Shown: piece by piece, positions 23,100-34,046 of the stretch
How positions within the stretch are numbered: position 1 is the stretch's first letter
Layout of the letters: each line of letters starts with the position of its first letter
From: Pelodera strongyloides
Lineage: Eukaryota; Nematoda; Chromadorea; Rhabditida; Rhabditidae
Length of the DNA: 64,000 nucleotides
Assembly (NCBI GenBank): GCA_036852015.1
Contig: JAANDG010000252.1
Location: 124,001 to 188,000 of the forward strand
Direction of reading: 5' to 3'
The notes under the pieces: generated by a model
Databases searched by the model: none
The model's input: only the letters and a program-made list of their open reading frames with translations
What the model was told of the DNA's origin: nothing
Position numbers and translations under genes: made by a program

Positions 23100-23628
23100 T
23101 TAAAAAACGTTTTCAACGCATTGAACTTTAGCTTTAGGGTACATTTGTATACTTTGCTTCTTTCACAGGCATGTTTGTGCAATAACCATACTTTACTGCA
23201 GTACCACACAAAAAGAACCTTTACAATAAGGTGTCTTTCTAAGATTTGTAGCAATCCCATTGAGGGGCATTTTTTATTGCGTGTCTTCATCTGATGAGCT
23301 ACACTCTATTTGGACCGTCGTTGAAATGCGGGCTAAACACATCGAAAATTGTGTCTGTTTTTTTTTTGTTTCTTTATTTTCTATAAGGGATAGTAAAATT
23401 TGGAATACAAAAAGTAGTGTTCTATTTCAATACTCACGAAGATATTAGGTGATAACGTGGTGGATTGATCGGTTCGGAGTGCCGGGCCGGGTCCAGGGCC
23501 ACTGGGACGCGAAGTCTATGCAGGCTCAGTGTGTGCGGTAACTTCGCTATACTTACAATTAGCTCATTTTAAACTTTTAAATTAAATTAAATTTGTTTTA
23601 CGCTTCAAGAGCGTGCACCTTTATTTAA

Positions 23629-24450
23629 AGGATCGCAGTCACTTCAAATTCGCCTTTTTACTTCTGTAATAATACGAGGCTCGTCCAGCCTCATTATTAT
23701 TATTAATTGAATATGATGTGTATAGAATATAATCAATACACATAGTTTAGCCACATGCTTTATCCATAGCATACACAAGAATGAAAACACAACACAAAGC
23801 TAGTGACAGTTGTTCCTCGTGTGTTGATGTAAACATTGAGACTACGAGCCAATATGTGACTATAAACTAATTGTGAAATATAAAGATAATATAAGAATAA
23901 TAATTACGATCACATATTGTCTCGTACGTCTTACATGTAATGGATGTGCTCAGCTTATTTCTACCAATATCAACTTTTATCACAACCAGCTGTTTACTCC
24001 TCACATCCTCGCTGTGTCCCTACGACAGTTGTCGCGGCATGGATAGAGAGAGAGAACGCATCCATTACACTTCAATTATCCATAAACATGAAAAAGCACC
24101 TAGAAAAATACCATTCCGGTGTCAATTTACTAAAAATTTAACCCAGGGAAAGAAATCCCCTCGGTTGTGTTCTGATAAGGTACAGTATGTCAACGACAAC
24201 TGAGACAGTAGAGCAGACACTTTCTCTCTTCCCCGGATTTTCTTTGAATTGTCATCATTGGCTACCGGCCAAATCCCGTTGCGATTTAGAAAACACCCAT
24301 TTTTGTCAAAAATCAAAACTCAACACAAGCGATGTTTTTCCCTGTGATAAATGTTCCGTAAATTGGCATTGGAAAGGTATTTTTCTAGGTATCTTTTTAT
24401 ATTTATTGAAAATTGAAGTAAAAAGGCGAAATTGAAGTGACTGCGATCCT
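23629..24450 (+). mobile_element. DNA transposon derivative, family C, with BED-finger-like remnant
   Basis: Terminal inverted repeats of about 38 bp (AGGATCGCAGTCACTTCAAA and inverse) with TTAA at 23625-23628 and 24451-24454. A + strand frame (23944-24141) contains LQLSINMKKHLEKYHSGV, which matches the C-terminal half of a BED zinc finger as found at the start of many transposases (xNMxxHLxxxH); the preceding cysteine pair is only partly recognisable. The rest of a transposase is missing. A shorter relative lies at 27380-27813. Confidence 0.75.
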
Positions 24451-24599
24451 TTAAGGGTGAAAGTACACATTCAATGTTTGCTTATGACATGTTCCGCAGA
24501 GGTCCTGAGCAGTAGGCGACGAGTTTCAGATGACACATTTCGCGATGTCTTCGAGCTAGGGCCAGGGCCAGGAGGGATCGCCCATGATTCCCTCGCCTG

Positions 24600-24690
24600 G
24601 TGGTGGTTACAAGGGTGTCACGGGCCGGAATCGAACTCGGGTCGATTGCGTTAGAGACGAACGCGCTGCCACTGGACCACCAGGCCCCAA
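24600..24690 (-). repeat. tRNA-derived SINE head
   Basis: On the minus strand: A-box TGGTCCAGTGG, anticodon-like stem GCGTT/AACGC with a 7-base loop, and B-box GAGTTCGATTCC. Position 33 is not T and the T-stem does not pair, so this is not a working tRNA. Its layout matches the sequence at 54145-54232, suggesting one SINE family. Confidence 0.5.
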
Positions 24691-25904
24691 AAGTTCGCCG
24701 CTTCCAGAACTTGAACCATAATAGACCTACTACGAGTTCTACCAGTTACACCAAGTAGCCACCACTAAAAAAATTTGGAACGGTTCGCGAATTTGCGTGT
24801 CATCCTTGCGCAGGGTTATTGAAAATATGTTTAGTGGAAGTACACAGGGTTGCTAAAAATGTGTTTCGCGTATCATAGTTTATGGCAAGTTCCACCAAAT
24901 ACGTTGCTGCAAAAAAGCCTACGTATACTGTATACTCGTGTGCATCAACAAATTAATGTTTCGCGCTCACCGTTTCAGTCTTCCTATGTAGCGTTGTATT
25001 TATATTATCTGCATAACTTATAAAGCATAGTGTTGGGAAAATGTTTTGCAATACTCTACGTGGGTAAATATTATTATGAGATGTTGGTATAACAATGCTA
25101 TTTTGGCACGGTTATGTATGAATGTAGTAAGCCTCACAAGAAAACGGAAGCTCCAAAAAAATGATTATACCGCAATCACACAAAAAAGCGTCGATTAATG
25201 CTCTACGAAACCTCCGCCTCTTGTGATCCGAGTCGTATTCGAGCATACTCCGAGTTTTTCATTTTTTTTTCCAAACACCATGATTTTGGTATCATAAGAA
25301 ATTCACAAAATAGGAAATAATCCCATATGCGTTCTTCGATATTGAGCTGCAGCACTCGTTTTACAACCGAACACGAAAATTTGCATTTCCGTAACGCACA
25401 TCGGTTTTATAGGATAAGAAGGTTACCACATCTAGCACGGCGCTGACTTGGACGGAGTTACGTCCCTTTGAGTATCTTCCCAGTTTTCGACTGCGCTTCT
25501 TTTGAAGAGTGGTGAAAGGGAACTACTTATACCTTATGCCAAACCCTTTAAAGCGAAAAACCACCCGGTTTGGGGTTTTTTTACCAAAAATAGTTTGAAA
25601 AAAGTTATAAACGAAAACAAACATAAAAACACAAACAAATAAGCGCAAATTGAATAAAAATGTTCTCAAACAACCATTTTTTTGCTATTTTGTATGGGGA
25701 AATTCGCTTTGCGCGAAATGCCGGCTCTTGTACTGGTAACGATGTGGGCGGAGTCGAGCAATGCACCTTTTCAAATTAACTCCGCAGCATTCAAGTGACG
25801 AAGTATAGAATTTCCAAGTAAAGAATGCGCGTGGTTATTGCTGTGACGAACGCACTGATATTTCCTCCGCCCCTTTTGCAATTTTCGACGGATTTTCAGT
25901 TGTT
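24691..25904. other. intergenic, no gene recognised
   Basis: Contains one end of a family-B-like element at 25548 (TTAAAGCGAAAAACCACCCGG). No coding exons found. Confidence 0.4.
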
Positions 25905-26170
25905 GTTTTATTCCGTTTATGCTAGTTTACTGTCACTTTTTTGCTGATGCCGTTAGGGTTAGAAACATGTTTTGTAAATATAATGTAAGTATTAATAAGA
26001 TATATATATAATAAGAGAATAGGAATACATGTAAGAATATGAAAGAAGAGTAAATTATTCGTTTAAATATATATCGTTTTTTTCATAGTATTTTGTGTTG
26101 TTATGACCTTGCATAAATCAGCACAGGAAAATACAAGGAACGTTGTATTTTTCAAAGCGAAGTGTTCTTC
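25905..26170. repeat. dispersed repeat, partner of 10070-10372
   Basis: Inverted copy of the repeat at 10070-10372, with a TA-rich core around 25998-26015. Confidence 0.5.
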
Positions 26171-26386
26171 GTTGGTGCTGGTTGGTTGGTTCGTTGGACA
26201 TATTTGTCAAAGCGAAGCCGGATTTTGTAACGCATCTCTCCATCCCTACGTATTTATGCTGATAACAAATTTTTAGCTGCGGCAGTGCAAGAGTGAAAAG
26301 GTTATAGGCTCTCAAAGTTCAAAACTGAAGCAAATTAGTGTTTCTTATTGATTTTTTTTTCCTTCTATACGTTTTGATGGCTTTAA

Positions 26387-26813
26387 AGCGAATATGTATG
26401 CTGTTGAAATGCGCAAAACAAGCACAAAACAGCGTTTTCCGTCTCAGTCATGCACTTGAATACGCGAATGAATATGTAAATTCGAACATGTCACTTTTTC
26501 ATGCTAGTCGCCAGCATCTGCACACTTATGCTACAATTTGTTCCATCAGACCCGAAATTTTTATCAAAAAATTGCCCGGTCTTCGTTCTACTACAATGCT
26601 CACAATCAGATAATACTGTAGTTTGCAAAAGAACGAGTCTTTATTAAAGCCGTGCATCATCCGTTTTTGATACGTGTTTAGAACGCCAGAGTCCCGCATA
26701 GTGTATGCAAATAACTGCGCGATATTTTATTTCCAATTATATTCATTTGAATACAGCACATTGATTGAAGTGCAGTTGTCCACAGTTTTTTGAAAACAGT
26801 CTGCTATGTCGCT
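26387..26813. mobile_element. MITE, family B-like
   Basis: TTAA at 26383-26386 and 26814-26817; ends AGCGAATATGTATGC and ..CTGCTATGTCGCT. Arms pair only near the ends. Confidence 0.6.
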
Positions 26814-26846
26814 TTAACGTTCGCTGGTTAATTGTGGGACACTTAC

Positions 26847-28864
26847 CAATGAGAAACCACCAGTACATAAACGAATAGATACATCAGGACCGAGCGCCAT
26901 ACGTAATTTGTATGTAGTAGTTGGATGCAACTGAAACGTAATGTTCAGTGTGGTGAGACTTTTTGCACTATCCGCTTCAATTTTAAAGCGGTATAACACC
27001 AGGTTTTGGAACGTATTTTGGACACTGCATATAACCATACGTTGTATTTTTTGTAAAAACCTGATTTCCGAGTCTAATTCTATTCGTTTGCATACACCAC
27101 ATGATGGGATGTAGTTGCCCAGCATATGTTTCAAAAACCGGTTGTTATATCGCTTTAAAGAAACGTTTTCATGGGACAAAAGAGTCAGAATTCGTTATTT
27201 CGCTATTTAAAGTAGGGCTACCCACCGGGTAAAGCTCCCCAACCGGACAAAACAACAGCGTGCTCTTGGCTGCGCCATTGTATTCAAATATACAGACTGA
27301 TTCCTCATCTTGTGTCTCTTGGTTATGCTTCACAAGCTCGAAACAGATCTGGAAAACCTCAGTTACAACTATTAATTAAAGGAACGCAGTCACGATAAAT
27401 TCGTCATTTTTATTTGATTTCCATTAAATATAAGAAGGTGTGAAAGAAAATATGTTACCAATATGAAGTTAGAGAGAAACGAACTCAGGGAGATAACTCA
27501 CTGAGAATGGGAGTGACTGGATAACAATATATTGTGAATGAAGCAATTGCCCGGATTGCGGCCGAGATTGAATACACTGCAGTGACAGCATATCAAAATT
27601 GTCTAACACTGCAGGGTATCTTATTATATTATAATGAGCCATTGCACAGACAATCGCGTATCTACTGTAGTCGAGTAACTCCCATTCTCAGTGAATTTCT
27701 CTCCCCGAGTTTGTTTTCCTGGAACTCGGTATTTGTATCGAATGTTTTCTCATAACTTCCTGTATTTAATGAAAATTAAATAAAAGTTGCGAAAATATCG
27801 TGTCTGCCTTCCTTTAAAGCGAAATACTGGCCGGTTTTTTGCAACGTATCGTGGACAACTGCATTCTTACGTATTTATGCAAATTTGCTCGAATTCAGCT
27901 CGATTTTTTATTCTGATATATGTTCATTTGCATAAGTTGCATAAGAATGCTGGGGTACTCGATGTGGTTCAAAAACCGGCCAGTGTTTCGCTTTAAAAAA
28001 ATTGTATTCGTTCCTGCCTACAAGCAAAAAAAAATAAGCTTGGGAATTTTTTACGTTACAGCCCGTCGCTATATGAATAAAGCGTTATAACAACATTTGC
28101 CAGACACAAACTTGTATAGACGAGTCGCTTGGTGAGGCGAGTTCGCAGGTAACCCCCACGAAACGGTATGCGGCCTGTGGCACGAACGATGTAGAAATTG
28201 AGGTGGATGTATACTCTTCCAATCTCCTAAATATGCAAATTTATTTATGGAGGGCCTACTGAAAACACCATCCTATGCTAGAAATTTAACTGAACCAGCC
28301 GGTTACGCCGCCTGAGGCTTCTTTCCATACTTGTGAAACATCTGCTACGTAGAAAATCTTTACGAATGAAGACAAACATAGTTCTTTCATGAGAATAGTC
28401 TAATTTGAGCTGCGGCACTCTTATATATCCAAAGCGGAACAATTTATTCGAATTCTACTTCCGTAACGTGAGTGCTAGCGCACGCTACAGTAAAGATAAA
28501 GATAAAGTGAACCGGGTTATATCAACCGAATCCGCGGAAACGGTGCACCGGGGTCCAGCTCAGAGGCTGGACATACTGGCCATTTAAACTTCTCGGTGGC
28601 CAATCTGCTCGGGAAGTCGATTTGTCTCCGCTTGTTTTACCCAGCTACCAACTTTTACACCTTTGGTGGGGTGAGGGGGTTCCGGCCCGGGATCGAACCT
28701 TGCCACTTGACACGCTACAGTTACGCTTTATATAATAAGAGGGTAGTTGTTCACCCTTTAGCAGATGCAACCAACACATCCCGGCTGCATTTGCGAGGTA
28801 TTTTGATAAAGGGCACATGAACATCGTAGATTCCACCGTTGTAACAGAGCAAAGATTTTTTCTC
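26847..28864 (-). CDS. PHR-like exons downstream of the BTB-BACK gene (partial)
   Basis: Three exons with good splice sites: 28755-28864 (phase 0 to 2, EKKSLLCYNGGIYDVHVPFI...), 27226-27348 (41 codons, phase 0 to 0, ICFELVKHNQETQDE...YNGAAKSTLLFCP) and 26847-26930 (28 codons, phase 0 to 0, LHPTTTYKLRMALGPDVSIR then LCTGGFSL). The pattern GLxxGGxYxVxV ... LxPxTxYxLxxxxGPD is what PHR domains of BTB-BACK-PHR proteins (BTBD1/2/3/6, HPO-9 type) show. At least one connecting exon between the first two is not found; a SINE and two MITEs occupy that interval. An exon-like stretch at 29373-29442 (GRAKIVCYSNPKHSVLRLKF) would join the BTB-BACK part to this one but ends in an in-frame TAG. So this is either the tail of the BTB gene, a neighbouring gene, or a decayed domain. 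Confidence 0.5.
26987..27154. mobile_element. foldback MITE, family B, in an intron of the PHR-like exons
   Basis: Ends AGCGGTATAACACCAGG and ..GGTTGTTATATCGCT, perfect TTAA at 26983-26986 and 27155-27158. Lies in the intron between the exons ending at 27226 and starting at 26930. Confidence 0.85.
27380..27813. mobile_element. MITE, family C
   Basis: Ends AGGAACGCAGTCACGATAAA and ..TATCGTGTCTGCCTTCCT; TTAA at 27376-27379 and 27814-27817. Its right TTAA is also the left TTAA of the next element. Contains an internal inverted pair of ATGGGAGTGACT/AGTAACTCCCATTCTCAGTGA words. Confidence 0.75.
27818..27992. mobile_element. foldback MITE, family B
   Basis: Ends AGCGAAATACTGGCCGGTTT and ..AACCGGCCAGTGTTTCGCT; TTAA at 27814-27817 and 27993-27996. 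Confidence 0.9.
28490..28745 (-). mobile_element. tRNA-derived SINE with TTTATC tail
   Basis: Read on the minus strand: a B-box GGTTCGATCCCGGG near the 5' end, a body with GCTGGGTAAAACAAGCGGAG, and a 3' tail of short repeats ACTTTATCTTTATCTTTA. The simple-sequence tail is a SINE hallmark. The A-box is poor. Confidence 0.65.
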
Positions 28865-28969
28865 CTAAATATATTCTGTGAAATGTTCTCTTCGATGGCT
28901 AATTATCCTTTGGTGAAACATGCTTTTTGAGCAGATGTGCCAGTTATAAAGTTACACCGGATTCGGATT

Positions 28970-29345
28970 TCACAACGAAACTCAAGAGTTGCGCGCGGCA
29001 ACAGTTTGGGGGTGTTTGATCGTTTGATGGGCGCCGCAAAAGTTTTTTCAACGACTCCGGTTGCCGTTTTAGTGCGGGAAACACCCACAACACGTTGTCG
29101 AAATGGTGCGGAAACGGTGCGGGAAAAGTAGCAACCGCAAAAAGAAAGCAGCGTGTCGGATTCGAGCGTGCGGAAATGGTGCGTGGCGCAAGTTGCGCAC
29201 CGCACCATTTCCGCACCGTTTCCGCAGCTTTTCGGGAAACACTGCGCGCCATTTCTATGCCGCGCGCATTTTGTTTCCCATTCCTTTGCGGCGCACATTT
29301 TGTTTCCCGAAATGGTGCGGCGCGCAACTCATCGGCTCTCAGTGA
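28970..29345. mobile_element. GC-rich element, family K
   Basis: From GAAACTCAAGAGTTGCGCGC to GCGCGCAACTCATCGGCTCTCA. Many GGAAATGGTGCGG words in both orientations, GC content far above the surroundings. Copies at 34047-34546 and 58957-59236 share both ends. It contains TGTCGGATTCGAGC, the remnant of a tRNA-like B-box that is more complete in the second copy. It lies only 27 bp beyond the candidate exon at 29373-29442. Confidence 0.75.
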
Positions 29346-29524
29346 GGTATCTGCTACCGAACGTGAGAACTAGATGCAAAACTTAAGCCTCAAAACAGAG
29401 TGCTTTGGGTTACTGTAGCAAACAATTTTCGCGCGACCATCACTGAGGTAATTTGAATGGAGCGCCGCTACATTACTCCCGAAATGGTGTGTTTCACGAT
29501 GAAATTTTCAACGACTGTCAGTTT

Positions 29525-32500
29525 TCACAAGTTGCTGCGGAACCTACGGCACGGCACCTCTGGCAAAATCAGTTCACTGGAAGCAATTCCAAAAACCGAA
29601 GTCAGCTCCGCCCATGTGAGTGTGGGTAGACGGAGCGAATGGACAAATGGCTCCACCAGCTTCCTCATTCTCGAATGATCTCTTCTGAAAGAGTACTTCT
29701 TTATGGGGTTCCCAAGTATCCCAAAAGTGCGGTGTGATTCTGTCAATACTACCGTATTTCTGCACGAATCCTGCATATGTAATATGGAAAATTAAAAAAA
29801 CTTTCTCGTATAGTTCCAAAATAAAGAACATACAAATTTTCACCATACTTGGAGACCCCATAACAAACAAAAGTGGCAACACAATTACGTTGTCCCATAG
29901 TTTTATAAAAACAGACCCACCCTGTGCATTGGTGCTCCGCCCATCGAAGTACAGCCTTGTAGAGATCCAACTCCTTGACTGCCAGCTTCCCGTTACGTAC
30001 AATCTCAGCAATCTTAAAGCGGTATAACAGCCGGTTTATGAAACGTATAATGGAAAACTGCATTGCCACATGTTTTTTGTCTAACTAGATTAATAATGTG
30101 CAATATCGCATAGTTGTTTTCATACAATACATGGAAATACGTCGTTCAATGTACGTTTCGAAAACCGGATGTTATACCGCGTTAGCGTGACCCAACAGTC
30201 CACAGGACCATGAAGCGTTATTTCAGTTGTTGTATCGGTCTGTTATGCTCTCAATTAATAATGATAATTTCCTTACTATCTCCTCGTCCGCTGAGAGAAA
30301 CTGTTCCGTTCCAAAATATGCAAGGGGATTTTCGTCAAAACGACGCGTAAGCCTGGATTATTTATAATCAGTAGTTATAGGAGGAAGCAATTTAAAGCGA
30401 ACTACCGGCCAGTTTTCGAAACGCATCATGGACAACTGAACTCTTATGTATTTGTGCAAATTTGCTCAAATTTCGCTCGATTTTTTATTCTAATTTATGT
30501 TCATTTGCTTAGAATAAAAAAATCGAGCTAAAAAATCGAGCATTTTTGATTCTAATCTATGTTCATTTGCATAATTTGCATAAAATGCCGATGTACACGA
30601 TGCGTTTCACAAAACCGGCCGGACCAGTCTTGCATCGCTAACAAAATCGCATCTGATTATTCTGTGACGTGTATGCATAGTTGCGTATTATCAGTTGATT
30701 CTGATTTCTGATGATAACGTTAATTTTGAGGTAATGAAACTACCAAATGACTCACGCAGTCAAACAGTCCTTCGATTCATTGTCAAAGTAAACGATCTCT
30801 TTTGGACGGAATAATTTCCAAAAGTACGTATCATTGCCTGTGTGTGTCATAAAGAAAGTGCTCACAAGTTCGGCGACTTTGTTAATCATGTACCTAAATA
30901 AAAGGATGTTTTCGAAGCAACTTATCGGACCAAATTTGCGAAATATTAACAAAAATAGCATGCAAAAGTGTCTCCACCCGTCACAAAACATGGTTGTTCA
31001 ATTTCTGTTGAAAAGACAAAGTAATTAAAGGGAATATGTAGGCACTCAAAATGCGCAAAACACACGCAAAACTAGAGTTTCCACACCAGACGTGAATTTA
31101 AATAGGCGGCTGAATATGCAAATGTGAATATTCGAATTTGCATGCAAATATGTCTCTGAGTACTGCAATTTCACGATATCTGTATGTATATTTGAAAAAA
31201 TTTCCATTGACCCCGTCGATGTATGGCATCGTCTCAAGTAACGCGTTTACTATGGAAACGATGAACTTTGTGGTTTATTTTCTGCTAACTGGGGATCTTT
31301 GGACAACTTTTGTTATTGTTTCCTTAATGGGAAACATACATTCTATCAACACAGCTTAACTTCAAAAAGGGCTTACATATTCCCTTTAATCACTTGCAAC
31401 TTCTGCTCACTTACAGTCTATCTGTTGAAAAGATCAACGTTGGCCGTCCCAAACAAATGAACAGAACTATGAATCGAACTATGAAAAAAGACTTGGTTGA
31501 TATTATTAAAGGTTAACCACTTACTTCTTGCCCAAATAAGCCAGTTGGAACATATTGTCGAGGGTCAGTTGCAGCTCTCCAGTGTAGATGAAACTAAAAC
31601 AACATTTGAGTAAATAATGGAAAGTAAGGAGGTGTGGATAAAATAATGCAAAAAAATATGTTTACGCATTTGGATTTGTTGGTCGCTGCGGAAACCTAGC
31701 CGACAAAACATGTAGAAAATATCCCATGTATTGAACGACATTCGTGACGGAGAATCAGCTGGAGGAATAAAAAGTAGGGCTTACCTTACCTGCGTAGTGC
31801 AGCAACGCGACCATCATTGTTCACTCTTTATTTAGCTGACTACTCACCGCAGAAAAGTTTGGAAATTCTCGAATGTGGCGTCTTTGATTTTAATTGTCCT
31901 CTTTTTATCAGCACCAAAGAGTTGAGTTTCGAACTCTTTCGAAACAAATGCCAAATGGTGTGCGTGTGCGTGGAGCAGTTTCTTAATGGGAAATCAATAC
32001 CATTCGTCGTCATTGACCAATCAGTGATCGAACAGAAAGTGAGATGGGATGCGGTTTTGGAACGGTGGCCGGTGTTGTACTCAGCACACGCACGACCGGG
32101 GTTCAATTCCCGCGGCTGGTTACACCGACCGGGTGGTTGTACTCAGCACACGCACGACCGGGGTTCAATTCCCGCGGCTGGTTGCACCAGGTGGTAAAAA
32201 CGGTACCAGGTGAAAACTTGGGAAGGTTTCTTGGATCTGGGCTGGCCACCCATTCCGTAATCAAAGATGGCCTATTCTCTGGACTACTTCGGTAGACCAG
32301 AGCGGACTGCAGGGACCCCTTCGGGGCCCTAAAGAACAGTCCTAGTTTTAACCTTTTTTATATGGAAATTTAGTTGTGAGGTGATACCAGTAATTTGACC
32401 CAGACGGGTTTACTATTATTAAATAGTTACATAGTTGTTTAGAGTTGTTGCTAGTATTTCGTAATTTGTTTGATGGTTTGTGGGAGTGGCCTATTATGTC

Positions 32501-32835
32501 TGAAACCTCTGAGCTCTTGCAACGAAAGTGTTGCAAGAGTCAGTTGTTGTTTGAGACGTTCATTTAGTTTTGGTTAATAAATATATTTTACTAATGTTTT
32601 AGTTGGTTTATTTGAAGAATTGAAACACAACAACATAGGCTGGGGTAATAGAACCTACGCCCCAACTTATACTATGGAAAAGGGATTCTGTAGACAATTA
32701 TTATTGGCATTACACTAGAAAAGTAACAGTAGGACTTACGCCTTCTCCAAAATCAAATTTCACATCGCTGAGGTTTTCGGAGAAGAGAAACTTCTCGTTG
32801 ATGGACACGAGCCAATCGATATTAGACTTGGCCAT
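29525..32835 (-). CDS. BTB-BACK domain protein (7 exons, 254 aa)
   Basis: Exons 32740-32835, 31848-31981, 31525-31593, 30756-30893, 30277-30352, 29921-30012 and 29525-29684 join with matching phases (0, 2, 2, 2, 0, 2) into one frame. Residues about 15-100 form a BTB/POZ domain: FSENLSDVKFDFGEG, then HAHHLAFVSKEFETQLFGAD and FIYTGELQLTLDN. The BACK domain follows (LAVKELDLYKAVLRWAEHQC; FVHSLRLPTLTWAEL). BTB-BACK proteins act as substrate adaptors of CUL3 ubiquitin ligases; that role is inferred. A splice acceptor lies 7 bases before the ATG. Intron 1 contains a SINE; introns 3 and 4 each hold a MITE, and intron 5 a MITE that ends at the exon-6 splice site. If the last exon is instead spliced at 29533 (AG/GTTCCG), an exon at 29373-29442 follows in phase but reads into TAG. 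Confidence 0.85.
30018..30181. mobile_element. foldback MITE, family B, abutting BTB exon 6
   Basis: Ends AGCGGTATAACAGCCGG and ..CCGGATGTTATACCGC. The TTAA at 30014-30017 overlaps the 3' splice site (TTAAG, minus strand, 30013-30017) of the exon at 29921-30012. The outer end has TTAG instead of TTAA. Confidence 0.75.
30396..30639. mobile_element. foldback MITE, family B
   Basis: Left end TTAA+AGCGAACTACCGGCCAG; right end degenerate (CCGGCCGGACCAG...CGCTAA). Internal duplication of CTCGATTTTTTATTCTAAT in both orientations. In intron 4 of the BTB gene. Confidence 0.7.
31029..31385. mobile_element. MITE, family D (AGGGAATATGTAGGC ends)
   Basis: TTAA at 31025-31028 and 31386-31389; ends AGGGAATATGTAGGCACTC and ..GGGCTTACATATTCCCT. 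In intron 3 of the BTB gene. Confidence 0.8.
32053..32345 (+). mobile_element. tRNA-derived SINE with a duplicated promoter segment
   Basis: B-box GGGGTTCAATTCCCG occurs twice within a roughly 62-bp direct duplication starting GGTTGTACTCAGCACACGCA (GTTGTACTCAGCACACGCACG in both). The body carries ACCATTCCGTAATCAAAG and a GGACCCCTTCGGGGCCC hairpin. It lies in intron 1 of the BTB gene, opposite to its transcription. Confidence 0.6.
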
Positions 32836-32855
32836 GAGGAATCTAACAATTTTTT

Positions 32856-33745
32856 TTAAAGCGATGTAACAACCGGGTTTCTAAACGAATTTTGGACACT
32901 GAATTCTTATTCCCAGTGAATGCCAGTAACTGGGCGAAACTAAACTAAATGATTTTGTATTCCAATTATTATTATTTTCAAAATGAAGAATTTGGAGTTA
33001 CTGCGACAAATATTAACCGGCACAATAAATAGTTTTTTTTTTAAATATGTACAGACAAGAATAAACTGATGAGAATTGTGGGCGAGCTTCGGGAACATGG
33101 AATTTCAAAGCAGGGTTGGTTCTTGCAATATTAATACGCACATAGATAAGATAATGAAGTAAGGGAACCACGCTATTGGAAATCAAACAGTAAAAGTGAT
33201 AAAGAAAAGTTGTTCAAAAATGTGCATTAGCAATAACTGTGACGAAAACAATTATTGAGTGAACACAAAACGACCAGGTTAGGTGCGTAGTATGTTTGTG
33301 TGTACATGCGCAACCTTTATGCCAACTGCCGAGGTGGCGTTCTCGAGTGCTAGCACAAGTAATTTAGTGCAAGTGACTTTCAACGCTTTTGTTTTGTATT
33401 AGTACAGCGTACAGCTTTGCAAGACGCAGCCACTGGGTAACAATCGAAGCCTCCGGCAAGTTATTTACCATCGATCTCCCACTGTTATTGTTGGACTACG
33501 TTTTTCTTACCTCTCATGTGAGTGGGATTTCAAGTTTCAAGCGCAGGCTAAATTGTTGAAGGGATGGGTTCACTACAATATCACTTGTTTTTTATGCTTT
33601 AATTTGATTGTACAAAGGAAAACTTAAACAAAGAGCATAAAAAATATTCCTTGAATTATTCCCTATGGACGAGATTAGGTAAAAAGGTGAGTATTGATCG
33701 ATCTTCCGATAAACTAGTACTACAAGCTAAACTAAGGAAGCTAAA

Positions 33746-33793
<48 letters not shown>

Positions 33794-34046
33794 TATTGAT
33801 CACATATATCAAAAAAAGACACACATAATCAAATGGATACCCTAAGACGAACATGCTTCACAACAGCTCGTATTGACTATGGCTGAAACAGACTGTTTTG
33901 AGCAAAATAACTGTAGTTTTCATCGTTTATTTTACTTAAAACAATGAAAAACAGTGTGATTCAGCCATATCTCTTTTATCGGGAACTTCACATACTTATT
34001 TGAGTACAGAGGTTTCAATATAAAGGTTTCAGGCGGCTCCCAATGA
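32856..34046. other. intergenic, half MITE and (TA)n tract
   Basis: One end of a family-B element (TTAAAGCGATGTAACAACCGG) lies at about 32858, directly upstream of the BTB gene start. A pure (TA)n run of about 40 bp is at 33750-33790. No gene recognised. Confidence 0.5.

Noticed and set aside
26985..27179. Coding extension upstream of the exon at 26847-26930
   Set aside because: It lies inside a TTAA-flanked MITE; the internal TTTCAG acceptor gives a phase-consistent, shorter exon.
28944..29327. Long frames on both strands (up to 131 codons)
   Set aside because: They are a by-product of the stop-poor GC-rich family-K element; the same peptides recur in other copies of it.
33750..33790. (TA)n as an origin or attachment site
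   Set aside because: An ordinary dinucleotide microsatellite; nothing around it suggests another role.
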